In this document: positions 1 to 6,011 of the stretch, piece after piece
How the letters are laid out: every line of letters starts with the position of its first letter
How positions within the stretch are numbered: the first letter of the stretch is position 1
Origin: CAG-826 sp964654155
GTDB taxonomy: Bacteria; Bacillota_I; Bacilli_A; RFN20; CAG-826
Assembly: GCA_964654155.1 (NCBI GenBank)
Contig: CAZZGL010000038.1
Location: forward strand, 1-12,215
Direction: 5' to 3'
Length of the DNA stretch: 12,215 nt
The notes under the pieces: model-generated
What the model was told of the DNA's origin: nothing
What the model saw: the letters and a program-made list of their open reading frames with translations, nothing else
Database searches by the model: none
Position numbers and translations under genes: made by a program

Positions 1-10
1 ATACAAATAT

Positions 11-52
11 AAAAAAAGAGGCAAGAAACTTTTATAGTTTCTTAACAGCCCC
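11..52 (-). terminator. Intrinsic terminator of the redox operon
   Basis: Read on the minus strand, just past the stop codon of the polyferredoxin gene, arms AAGAAACT and AGTTTCTT (plus-strand 36-43 and 23-30) pair around a 5-nt loop. The stem is extended by GGGGC (52-48) pairing with GCCTC (22-18), with one G·T pair and a 4-nt bulge (47-44) on one side. A run of seven T follows (17-11). This is a classical Rho-independent terminator for the leftward operon. The plus-strand reading lacks a clean T-run, so bidirectional activity is less likely. Confidence 0.85.
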
Positions 53-53
53 T

Positions 54-1559
54 TTATTTTGCATACAATTCATAATAACTAACAAGCTTTTCATAATTCA
101 TTGATGCATTAGTAATTTCTTTAACAACATTCTCTTTATCTAGAATAATTGTTAATGGTATAGAGGTATCTAAAGTAAAATAATCTTTGAATGGAGAATC
201 TACATTATCTTGAGCAAAAGTTATTTCATAATTGGAAAATTGATATTTAATATAAATTGATAGATCAGATACTGTTATATCAGTTGTATGTATAGCGATA
301 ACATCAACATAATCTTTGTAATTAACATAAAATTGATTAAAATATTTCATTTCATTAACACAACCAGTGCAATCAGTAGACCAGAAGTTAATGAAAGTTA
401 CTTTTCCTTTTAAATCATCGATTGAAATCGTTTCTTTTTCATTTAAGTATGTAGATAAAGTATAGTTTTCACAAACGCTACCGATTTCAGCGGTGTTTGA
501 TGATGAAGATGAATTGGAAGATTTTTTATCAAAAAAATTAACATAAACTAGTGTTGATACTAAAATAATGACCGCAGATATTTGAGTAATAATTTTGATT
601 GTTTTTCTTTTTTTATCTTTTGGATTAATTGAATTATCTTCTATAGTTGATGTTGATTCAATTTGGGTGTTTTCTGTATGAATTGATTCAAATTCTTTTC
701 CTTTCCATTGAATTGCTTTAGTAGGACAGACTGAGATACATTCTCCACAGTTTATACATTCATGGTCGCCGACATGCTTAACATCCATTTTACACTTTCT
801 AATACATTTACCACATCCTGTACAAGCATCTTTATTAACTTTAACACCCAGCATACAGAATTTATTAAATAGACTATATAAAGCGCCTAAAGGACAAATG
901 AATCGACAGAATACTCGATAGATAAATATAGCAGAAACAAAGAAAAGTATAAATAAACAGAATTTCCAGTTAAATACTTCTCCTAGCATTTCTAAATAAT
1001 TACTTGTATTATTTGGGTGAATTATTAATGGTAGGGCTCCTTCAAAGATACCAGCAGGGCAAATATATTTACAGAATGTTGGAAGCGGTAAAACTCCTGT
1101 ATATATGATTGGAATAATTATTACAAGAACTGCAAGTAGAACATATTTGAAATAAGAGAGCAGTCTAGTAATACTACTCTTTTTAAGTTTTGGTGATCTT
1201 ATCTTATATGCTAATTCTTGAAATAGTCCGACTGGACATAACCAACCACAAATCGTTCTACCAAAGATTAATCCGTAAAGTAAGATAATACCAATAACAT
1301 AATAAGAACTTTTCTTATTTGAACTATTTAAAGCACTTTGGAGAGAACCAAGAGGACAGGAACCAACTGCGCCAGGGCAAGAGTAACAGTTAAGACCAGG
1401 GACACAAACGCCTTTTGTCACACCGGTAAAGATTTCTCCTTTTACAAATCCTTTTACATTTGCGTTATATAGTAAGGCGGCATAAAGTTGAACAAATCTT
1501 CTTTTGCTAGGTTTATGACGGAACCACCATAGCTGAATTCTATGTAACATTTTTTTCAT
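54..1559 (-). CDS. NapH-like membrane polyferredoxin fused to a TlpA/thioredoxin-like domain
   Basis: 501 aa. The N-terminal half is a NapH/NosR/CcoG-type membrane iron-sulfur protein. It has a CYSC motif with a following Cys (residues 58, 61, 68), then CGWLCPVG (104-111), CKYICPAG (163-170) and CRFICPLG (218-225), interleaved with hydrophobic helices around 85-103, 133-157 and 198-216. Two [4Fe-4S] ferredoxin motifs follow: C246/249/252/256, lacking the usual Pro after the last Cys, and C268/271/274/278 followed by Pro. A basic KDKKRK patch (314-319) precedes a further helix (322-342). A Ser/Asn-rich linker then leads to a TlpA-like domain with CTGC (397-400) in the context FWSTDC and a cis-Pro loop, SIP (P468). 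Positive-inside reasoning puts the ferredoxin part in the cytoplasm and the thioredoxin domain outside. The natural role is therefore electron transfer across the membrane to an extracytoplasmic thiol; that is inference. The start lies 1 nt after the upstream stop (TAATATG) and has no strong ribosome site, so translational coupling is likely. An in-frame ATG three codons on is an alternative start. Confidence 0.88.
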   Translation of the reverse strand: MKKMLHRIQLWWFRHKPSKRRFVQLYAALLYNANVKGFVKGEIFTGVTKGVCVPGLNCYSCPGAVGSCPLGSLQSALNSSNKKSSYYVIGIILLYGLIFGRTICGWLCPVGLFQELAYKIRSPKLKKSSITRLLSYFKYVLLAVLVIIIPIIYTGVLPLPTFCKYICPAGIFEGALPLIIHPNNTSNYLEMLGEVFNWKFCLFILFFVSAIFIYRVFCRFICPLGALYSLFNKFCMLGVKVNKDACTGCGKCIRKCKMDVKHVGDHECINCGECISVCPTKAIQWKGKEFESIHTENTQIESTSTIEDNSINPKDKKRKTIKIITQISAVIILVSTLVYVNFFDKKSSNSSSSSNTAEIGSVCENYTLSTYLNEKETISIDDLKGKVTFINFWSTDCTGCVNEMKYFNQFYVNYKDYVDVIAIHTTDITVSDLSIYIKYQFSNYEITFAQDNVDSPFKDYFTLDTSIPLTIILDKENVVKEITNASMNYEKLVSYYELYAK

Positions 1560-1560
1560 A

Positions 1561-2364
1561 TTATGCTAACCCAATACATTCAGTACAAATATTAATTGCT
1601 TTAACAAGGACATTTTTATATCCGCCATTAAAAATGCCTATAACTATAAAAGTAATACTTGTAACAAATACAACTGCGCGAACTATGTTAATATATAATT
1701 GTTCATTATTATTATTAGTCGAAACATTTTGTTGGAATTCTGCATGCTTAATAATATCACGAATTAAAGCAGTTTCTTTATTGACACTTCTTAAATAGTA
1801 ATAAATATATCCACCATAAAGAATAAAATTAAGAACTATAAATGGTAATACATTTAAAACCATTCGTTTGATTTCGTTATTAGTGTTTTCACCAGGAAAA
1901 TTGGCTTTTGTGAATAAATATCTAGCAGGAAAAATCATTAATAAAAGAGCAATAATTGATACAGAAATAAATATAATTAATCGATTTTTTCGTTCTTTGT
2001 TAATATCTTTTAAAACAGATTTATCATTAACATATTTGATTTTTTTACATAAAACATTATATGTATCAATTTTAGACATTTGATTAATGTTTTCTTTATC
2101 TTCGATTTTAAAAACATGTTTAATAACAATTCCACTTATGATGACTAATATCCATAAAATAAATGGTGCAATTAAGATATTTAAATAAGTTTTAACAATT
2201 TCAATATTATAAATCGTATAGAGAGGATTTTCTTTAACTGCGTTTTTACCCTTTATAAGAATTGTATAGGAAAATAAAATAAAAATAATACCTAAAACAA
2301 TTGAAAATATGGTAAATACAATATTATAAATAGTGTTATATCTAGCTTTTTTTTCATTTATCAT
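1561..2364 (-). CDS. Five-helix membrane protein with C-terminal CXXC tail (CD1871A-like end)
   Basis: 267 aa. Hydrophobic segments lie at about 12-36, 60-84, 128-150, 168-190 and 226-246, with a charged Lys-rich loop at about 87-128. The protein ends in VLVKAINICTECIGLA, so C260 and C263 form a CXXC motif right after the last helix. This tail closely resembles what I recall of the small 'CD1871A family CXXC motif-containing' proteins of Firmicutes, which are a single helix followed by a KAINIC-x-ECIG-type end. Here the tail is attached to a larger four-helix N-terminal part that I do not recognise. It is first in an operon with the polyferredoxin-thioredoxin gene, 1 nt apart, so a role as a membrane redox or assembly partner is plausible. 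The start is supported by GGGATGTGA about 5 nt upstream and by a promoter at 2388-2416. No enzymatic function is claimed. Confidence 0.75.
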   Translation of the reverse strand: MINEKKARYNTIYNIVFTIFSIVLGIIFILFSYTILIKGKNAVKENPLYTIYNIEIVKTYLNILIAPFILWILVIISGIVIKHVFKIEDKENINQMSKIDTYNVLCKKIKYVNDKSVLKDINKERKNRLIIFISVSIIALLLMIFPARYLFTKANFPGENTNNEIKRMVLNVLPFIVLNFILYGGYIYYYLRSVNKETALIRDIIKHAEFQQNVSTNNNNEQLYINIVRAVVFVTSITFIVIGIFNGGYKNVLVKAINICTECIGLA

Positions 2365-2380
2365 AAAATCACATCCCGCG

Positions 2381-2402
2381 TGTATTAATTTTAATTAATA
2401 CA
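2381..2402. promoter_or_regulatory. Palindrome over the leftward -10: candidate operator
   Basis: Perfect 10-bp arms TGTATTAATT (2381-2390) and AATTAATACA (2393-2402) flank a TT centre. The element covers the whole -10 hexamer and the probable start point of the leftward operon. This is a typical position and size for a dimeric repressor site (MarR-, TetR- or GntR-like proteins are possible). AT-rich DNA produces palindromes by chance, but 10 perfect pairs that include terminal G-C pairs are unlikely to be random. Confidence 0.55.
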
Positions 2403-2416
2403 AAATATAAAGTCAA
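2388..2416 (-). promoter_or_regulatory. Sigma-A promoter of the leftward redox operon
   Basis: On the minus strand, TTGACT (complement of 2411-2416) is followed after exactly 17 nt by TAAAAT (complement of 2388-2393). This places transcription start near 2381, about 17 nt before the ATG at 2364, which leaves room for the GGGATG ribosome site. The -10 hexamer lies inside the palindrome at 2381-2402. Confidence 0.7.
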
Positions 2417-2469
2417 GACTAAAAAAACAGCAGAAATTGTCTGTTTAAAGCAAAAAAACCTTGTTTTTT

Positions 2470-2498
2470 TTGAAACTCACTTATATTATATATATAAG
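2470..2498 (+). promoter_or_regulatory. Sigma-A promoter of the TlpA-like lipoprotein gene
   Basis: TTGAAA (2470-2475) and TATAAG (2493-2498) are separated by 17 nt. Transcription would start near 2505, and the ribosome site at 2507-2517 follows almost immediately, so the 5' leader would be very short (about 20 nt). An A/T tract lies upstream of the -35. Confidence 0.6.
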
Positions 2499-2499
2499 T
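2479..2499. promoter_or_regulatory. Palindrome over the rightward -10: candidate operator
   Basis: Arms ACTTATAT (2479-2486) and ATATAAGT (2492-2499) flank a 5-nt centre. They span the spacer and -10 of the lipoprotein promoter. The sequence differs from the palindrome at 2381-2402, so the two directions could answer to different regulators. Confidence is limited because the core is TA-repeat-like. Confidence 0.4.
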
Positions 2500-2524
2500 A
2501 AGTAGGAAAGGAAGGGGTTATTTT

Positions 2525-3358
2525 ATGAAAAATAAAATCAATATATTTTTATTGGGATCATTATTGTTATCTTGTATAGCTTTAGAATCCTGTTCAAAAC
2601 CAAATTTAAAAGGAGATCCTGTTAATTATTCTTTCACTATACAATCGATTAATGGAAAATCAAGATTAACAAATGTTGAAGTTAAACTATATGCTGGTAA
2701 ATACTTGATTACTTCTGGATTTACAGGAGCAAATGGTGTTGCGGAAATCTCCGCTGTTCCATATAATTACACAGTTAAATTTGATAATCTTGCTGATTAT
2801 TATTTAAAAGATACAAAGTTTACGACTAGCAAAGATGATGAAGATTATTCCTATATTTACAAAATTCCAACCACAGTTCGAAATGAAGAAATGCCTATTG
2901 ATAAGGTGTATAATCTTAATGAAGTGGTTTATGACTTTGATGTTACTGATAGTGAAGGAAATAGCTTTTCATTTTATGACGAATTTCAAAAATATGATAT
3001 GTTTATTATTAATTTTTTCTATGTAGATTGCTATCCATGCCAACAAGAATTACCTGTTTTAAAAAAAGCTATAAAAGACTATGAAGATAAAGTAGGTGTG
3101 ATATGTATTGATACTAATCCATATGATACAAATGAACGTATTAATCAGTTGAAAACTGCATTTGATCTTCCTTTCATGATGGCTCGACAAGGAAATACAA
3201 ATTTAGCAGATGCATTTAGTGTTACAGGCACTCCATGTAGTGTCATAATTGATCGATATGGACTTTTTGCTCAATCAATTACCGGATTCTATGGAGATGA
3301 TCCTAGTTTCTTCACTGAACTATTTTTGAAATATACAATGCCAACTTATAATCCATAA
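2525..3358 (+). CDS. Lipoprotein with beta-sandwich region and TlpA-like thioredoxin domain
   Basis: 277 aa. The signal sequence is MKNKIN plus a hydrophobic run. Two Cys could be the lipid-modified residue: C17 (LLSC) or C23 (LESC). C23 gives a more usual signal length, while C17 has the better lipobox. Residues about 34-115 look like a small all-beta domain of the carboxypeptidase-regulatory or SpaA-like kind (the segments VEVKLYAGKYLITSG, GVAEISAVPY and YTVKFDN alternate as strands). Residues about 136-270 form a TlpA/AhpC-TSA-like thioredoxin fold with CYPC (169-172) in the context FFYVDC and a cis-Pro loop TGTP (P237), followed unusually by C238. It should act outside the membrane as a thiol-disulfide reductase or resolvase. 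It diverges from the membrane polyferredoxin-TlpA operon, whose thioredoxin domain is predicted to face the same compartment, so the two may exchange electrons. The start is fixed by AAAGGAAGGGG (2507-2517), 7 nt before ATG. Confidence 0.88.
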   Translation: MKNKINIFLLGSLLLSCIALESCSKPNLKGDPVNYSFTIQSINGKSRLTNVEVKLYAGKYLITSGFTGANGVAEISAVPYNYTVKFDNLADYYLKDTKFTTSKDDEDYSYIYKIPTTVRNEEMPIDKVYNLNEVVYDFDVTDSEGNSFSFYDEFQKYDMFIINFFYVDCYPCQQELPVLKKAIKDYEDKVGVICIDTNPYDTNERINQLKTAFDLPFMMARQGNTNLADAFSVTGTPCSVIIDRYGLFAQSITGFYGDDPSFFTELFLKYTMPTYNP

Positions 3359-3362
3359 AAAA

Positions 3363-3384
3363 TGCTCTTTAAAGAGTATTTTTT
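3363..3384 (+). terminator. Intrinsic terminator after the lipoprotein gene
   Basis: TGCTCTTT (3363-3370) pairs with AAAGAGTA (3371-3378), including one G·T pair, and is followed by six T (3379-3384). The A-run just upstream (3357-3362) can extend the stem. It starts 5 nt after the stop codon and separates the lipoprotein gene from the housekeeping operon. Confidence 0.75.
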
Positions 3385-3412
3385 CTTCTAAAAAAAGCTT
3401 AAAATATATATT

Positions 3413-3416
3413 GAGG
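3413..3416 (+). promoter_or_regulatory. Ribosome-binding site that decides the ybeY start
   Basis: GAGG at 3413-3416 lies 9 nt before the ATG at 3426. A TTG at 3411 would overlap this site, and an ATG at 3420 would be only 3 nt from it. The start at 3426 is therefore preferred. Confidence 0.65.
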
Positions 3417-3425
3417 TTAATGAAT

Positions 3426-3890
3426 ATGGAATTAATTTTTGAAAATGAATACGATGAACAATTTAATGAATATGAAAGCATTTTGTTTGATTTAGCGGAT
3501 TATACTATTAAACTTCTTTCAAGAAGAGATAATTTTTCTTTAGAAGTAAATTTTATAGATAATGAAACAATTCATCAAATAAATAAAGGCTATCGTCATA
3601 TTGATAGACCGACGGATGTTATAAGTTTTGCTTTTTTAGATGAGGTTGAAGGTGAAGTATCGATTAATTATGATGACCATCAATTCTTACTTGGAGAAAT
3701 ATTGATTTCTATTGATCAAGCAAAAATCCAAGCAGAAGAATATGGTCACTCACTTCATCGAGAAATTTGCTTTTTATTTGTTCATGGTCTATTACACCTA
3801 TTAGGCTATGATCATCAAAATGAAGAAGAAGAAAAAGAAATGTTTGGCTTACAAGAACGTATATTAAATGAAAAAGGAGTTGTTCGATAA
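3426..3890 (+). CDS. ybeY: Endoribonuclease YbeY (rRNA maturation factor)
   Basis: 154 aa, the normal length for this family. YbeY is a single-domain zinc-dependent RNase acting in 16S rRNA 3'-end maturation and 70S quality control. The signature metal site is visible as HGLLHLLGYDH, giving ligands H120, H124 and H130, preceded by the conserved RPTDVISF segment (62-69) and LLGEILIS (88-95). The stop abuts the cdd ATG with no spacing, as expected of a coupled operon. No phoH or dgkA neighbour is present, unlike Bacillus. I found no convincing promoter between the upstream terminator and this gene. Its transcript may start inside the lipoprotein gene or come from read-through. Confidence 0.95.
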   Translation: MELIFENEYDEQFNEYESILFDLADYTIKLLSRRDNFSLEVNFIDNETIHQINKGYRHIDRPTDVISFAFLDEVEGEVSINYDDHQFLLGEILISIDQAKIQAEEYGHSLHREICFLFVHGLLHLLGYDHQNEEEEKEMFGLQERILNEKGVVR

Positions 3891-4292
3891 ATGAATGATT
3901 TAGAATTAATAAAAGAAGCTAAATTAGCAAGACTAAAGGCTTATGCACCTTATTCAAAGTTTTTAGTTGGAGCGGCATTATTATGTAATGATGGAACTGT
4001 TTTTCATGGCGCAAATATTGAAAATAGTTCTTATCCTTTAAGCATGTGTGCAGAAAGAAATGCTATATATCACGCTTATATGAATGGTTATCGTAAAGAA
4101 GATTTTGTTGCTATAGCTTTAGTTGGAGAAACTGATCAACCTATTTCACCGTGTGGAGCTTGTCGACAAGTTATCCAAGAATTAATGCCTAGTAATGCAA
4201 GAGTGATTATGTCTAATATTAAAGGCGATATTAAAGTGGTTGAAGTAAAAGAATTACTTCCATTTGCATTTGATAAAGAGTGTTTATTATGA
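3891..4292 (+). CDS. cdd: Cytidine deaminase
   Basis: 133 aa, typical of the tetrameric cytidine deaminases. It converts cytidine and deoxycytidine to uridine and deoxyuridine in pyrimidine salvage. The zinc and catalytic residues are in CAERNA (C53, E55) and PCGACRQV (C88, C91). The substrate-binding GANIEN segment is at 40-45. AAAAAGGAG lies about 11 nt before ATG. Its TGA stop overlaps the era ATG as ATGA (4289-4292), so it shares an operon with ybeY and era. This order is conserved in Firmicutes. Confidence 0.96.
   Translation: MNDLELIKEAKLARLKAYAPYSKFLVGAALLCNDGTVFHGANIENSSYPLSMCAERNAIYHAYMNGYRKEDFVAIALVGETDQPISPCGACRQVIQELMPSNARVIMSNIKGDIKVVEVKELLPFAFDKECLL
4275..4280 (+). promoter_or_regulatory. 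Ribosome-binding site that decides the era start
   Basis: AAAGAG, inside the end of cdd, lies 8 nt before ATG 4289. A GTG in frame at 4280 has no spacing to this site, so ATG 4289 (MKSGFIAIIG) is preferred and matches the usual N-terminus of Era. Confidence 0.6.
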
Positions 4293-5173
4293 AATCAGGA
4301 TTTATAGCAATAATAGGTCGCCCAAATGTTGGTAAATCAACCCTAATGAATGCGATGATTGAAAAGAAAATAAGTATTATTTCTCCAAAACCACAAACGA
4401 CAAGAAACGCAATTAAAGGAGTATATACATCAGAAACTTCCCAGATGATATTTATTGATACTCCAGGTATTCATAAACCATCTACTGCATTAGGGGAGAC
4501 TATGAATAAAGAAGCATTTTCTTCATCAAGAGATGTTGATGCGGTTGTTTTAATTGTGGATGCATCTTTACCTTTTGGTGACGGTGATCAGTTTATTATT
4601 GATCGACTTGATAAAAAGATTCCATTATTTATCTTATTTAACAAAATTGACTTATGTACTATACCTCAAGTTGAAGAATTAAAAAACATTTATATAGAAT
4701 TATTACCAAATGCAGAAATGATTGAAATTTCCGCTTTAAAAGGGGTAAATATCGATTTGTTAATAAATAAATTAGAAGATGTCCTTGAAGAAGGACCGAT
4801 GTATTTTCCTTCAGATATGATATCGGACCGTTCTGAGTCGTTTTTAATTGCGGAAATAATTAGAGAAAAAATATTATATTTATTACGTGATGAAGTACCT
4901 CATTCAATCGCTGTTATTGTTGAAAGAATTGTTGAAAAAGAAAACTCTATTGAAGTAAGTGCAACAATAATTTGTGAAAAAGAAAGTCAAAAAGGAATTA
5001 TCGTTGGCAAAGGTGGCAAGATGATTAAACGTATTGGTATGCAATCTCGTTACGACATCGAAAAGTTATTAGGAATTAAATGTCGATTAGAAACCTTTGT
5101 TAGAGTGGAAAAGGATTGGCGGAATAAGGCAGGTTTTTTAAAGGAATTTGGTTACGCTAGAGGAAACGATTAA
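4289..5173 (+). CDS. era: GTPase Era
   Basis: 294 aa, full length. Era is an essential GTPase that binds the 3' end of 16S rRNA and assists 30S subunit maturation. The GTPase motifs are all present: G1 GRPNVGKS (10-17), the PQTTR switch (35-39), G3 DTPG (57-60), G4 NKID (118-121) and G5 SAL (148-150). The C-terminal KH domain carries IVGKGGKMIKRIG (238-250). It overlaps cdd by 4 nt and recO by 1 nt. Linkage with ybeY is functionally coherent because both act on 16S rRNA 3'-end maturation. The yqzL gene that often follows era in Bacillus is missing. Confidence 0.97.
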   Translation: MKSGFIAIIGRPNVGKSTLMNAMIEKKISIISPKPQTTRNAIKGVYTSETSQMIFIDTPGIHKPSTALGETMNKEAFSSSRDVDAVVLIVDASLPFGDGDQFIIDRLDKKIPLFILFNKIDLCTIPQVEELKNIYIELLPNAEMIEISALKGVNIDLLINKLEDVLEEGPMYFPSDMISDRSESFLIAEIIREKILYLLRDEVPHSIAVIVERIVEKENSIEVSATIICEKESQKGIIVGKGGKMIKRIGMQSRYDIEKLLGIKCRLETFVRVEKDWRNKAGFLKEFGYARGND

Positions 5174-5904
5174 TGGATGTAGATGGTATTGTTTTGAAAG
5201 TAATTCCATATAAAGAAAAAGATGCGTTGGTTACTATTTTGACTAAGGAAAAAATTATTTCTTTTTTAGCGCGTGGTGTATATAAACTTAATAGTAAAAA
5301 TTCTTTATTAACTAATTTGTATACTAAGGCAACTTTTGAATTGATTGAAGCTAATAATGGATTTTTTTCTTTAAAAGGTGGAAAGGTGATTCATTTAGCA
5401 AGCTCTTTCTTAGATGATTTAGATAAAGTATTAGCTCTTGATGCCATAGCTGAATTAATTATAAAAACTAGCGATTCGAATAACATTAGTATGCTTTATC
5501 CATTCATTGATAATTGCTATCATCTAATGATGAAAAATGAAATTGATCCATTAGTTGCTGTTGTAGTTATAGGCATTAAATATTTATCTTACAATGGATA
5601 TAATATGCATGTGGATGGTTGTGTTGTATGTAATCAAAAAAATAAATTAGTATCATTTGATTTCAGTAGTGGGGGATTTCTTTGTCATAAACACTTTGAC
5701 GCTAAAAGAAATACTAATCAAAGTCCAACATATTTGTACGCGATAAGGCAACTTTTTTTGGTTCCAAGTGATAAGTTAAATTTATTAAAGTTAAACATAA
5801 CAGATATTGTATTAATTCTAATAGATTTAAAGGAATTTATAAATTTAAATTGTGGTTTTTATTGGTCAGGAATTGAAACGATTATTAAATGTCGAAGAAA
5901 TTAG
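5173..5904 (+). CDS. recO: DNA repair protein RecO
   Basis: 243 aa, normal for RecO, the mediator that works with RecR to load RecA on SSB-coated DNA. It has the N-terminal OB-fold beginning MDVDGIVLKVIPYKEKDALV and a zinc-finger-like C150xxC153 ... C171HKH174 in the middle, as in Gram-positive RecO. The ATG overlaps the era stop in TAATG, with GAGGAAA 6-7 nt upstream inside era. It is the last gene of the ybeY-cdd-era-recO unit. The only terminator-like hairpin downstream is 60 nt away, beyond the next promoter. The sequence is divergent outside the N-terminus and zinc region, as is usual for this family. Confidence 0.92.
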   Translation: MDVDGIVLKVIPYKEKDALVTILTKEKIISFLARGVYKLNSKNSLLTNLYTKATFELIEANNGFFSLKGGKVIHLASSFLDDLDKVLALDAIAELIIKTSDSNNISMLYPFIDNCYHLMMKNEIDPLVAVVVIGIKYLSYNGYNMHVDGCVVCNQKNKLVSFDFSSGGFLCHKHFDAKRNTNQSPTYLYAIRQLFLVPSDKLNLLKLNITDIVLILIDLKEFINLNCGFYWSGIETIIKCRRN

Positions 5905-5925
5905 GAAAATGTGTGAAAATTCACT

Positions 5926-5949
5926 CATAGTGTGTTGACACTAACTATG
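5926..5949. promoter_or_regulatory. Nested dyad around the glyS -35
   Basis: TAGTGT (5928-5933) and ACACTA (5938-5943) form a 6-bp inverted repeat across GTTG, overlapping the -35 TTGACA. CATAGT (5926-5931) can alternatively pair with ACTATG (5944-5949). A separate small palindrome GTGAA-AA-TTCAC lies just upstream (5913-5924). Position over the -35 suggests a possible operator. No known site was recognised. Confidence 0.3.
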
Positions 5950-5963
5950 GTGATAATTATACT
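5935..5963 (+). promoter_or_regulatory. Sigma-A promoter of the glyS-dnaG-rpoD operon
   Basis: Consensus TTGACA (5935-5940), a 17-nt spacer and TATACT (5958-5963, one mismatch from TATAAT) make this the best promoter in the window. The expected start is near 5970, giving a leader of about 42 nt before glyS. It should drive glyS, dnaG, rpoD, trmK and the nif3-like gene. Confidence 0.85.
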
Positions 5964-5995
5964 ATCTTTTGTTTTTTTTAAACAAAAGATTTTTT
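5964..5995 (+). terminator. Hairpin plus T-run, likely terminator of the recO operon
   Basis: Perfect 11-bp arms ATCTTTTGTTT (5964-5974) and AAACAAAAGAT (5980-5990) with a 5-T loop are followed by T5 (5991-5995). The stem is A/T-rich with two G-C pairs. It lies directly after the -10 of the glyS promoter. Transcripts starting near 5970 lack most of the 5' arm and should not fold it, while transcripts reading out of recO should. This suggests it serves only the upstream operon. Confidence 0.6.
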
Positions 5996-6011
5996 ATTGA
6001 GGTGAAAATAA

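Noticed and set aside
1868..2083. Open frame of 71 codons on the plus strand
   Set aside because: It lies antisense inside the five-helix membrane protein gene, has no ribosome site and shows no recognisable motif.
2425..2472. AAACAG/CTGTTT dyad and AAAAAAAC-CTT-GTTTTTTT hairpin between the divergent promoters
   Set aside because: They lie upstream of both promoters, so no transcript starting there would contain them; probably A/T-tract DNA or an UP-like element.
2835..3026. Open frame of 63 codons on the plus strand
   Set aside because: It is a different frame of the lipoprotein gene, whose own frame carries clear signal and thioredoxin motifs.
3326..3352. TTGAAA and TATAAT at the end of the lipoprotein gene as a ybeY promoter
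   Set aside because: The spacer is only 15 nt and a transcript starting there would run straight into the terminator at 3363-3384.
3411..3425. TTG start extending YbeY by five residues
   Set aside because: The TTG overlaps the only ribosome site (GAGG 3413-3416); ATG 3426 has correct spacing.
5905..6011. T-box riboswitch upstream of glyS
   Set aside because: The leader is too short and neither the T-box core sequence nor a specifier stem is visible; a promoter and a simple hairpin explain the region.
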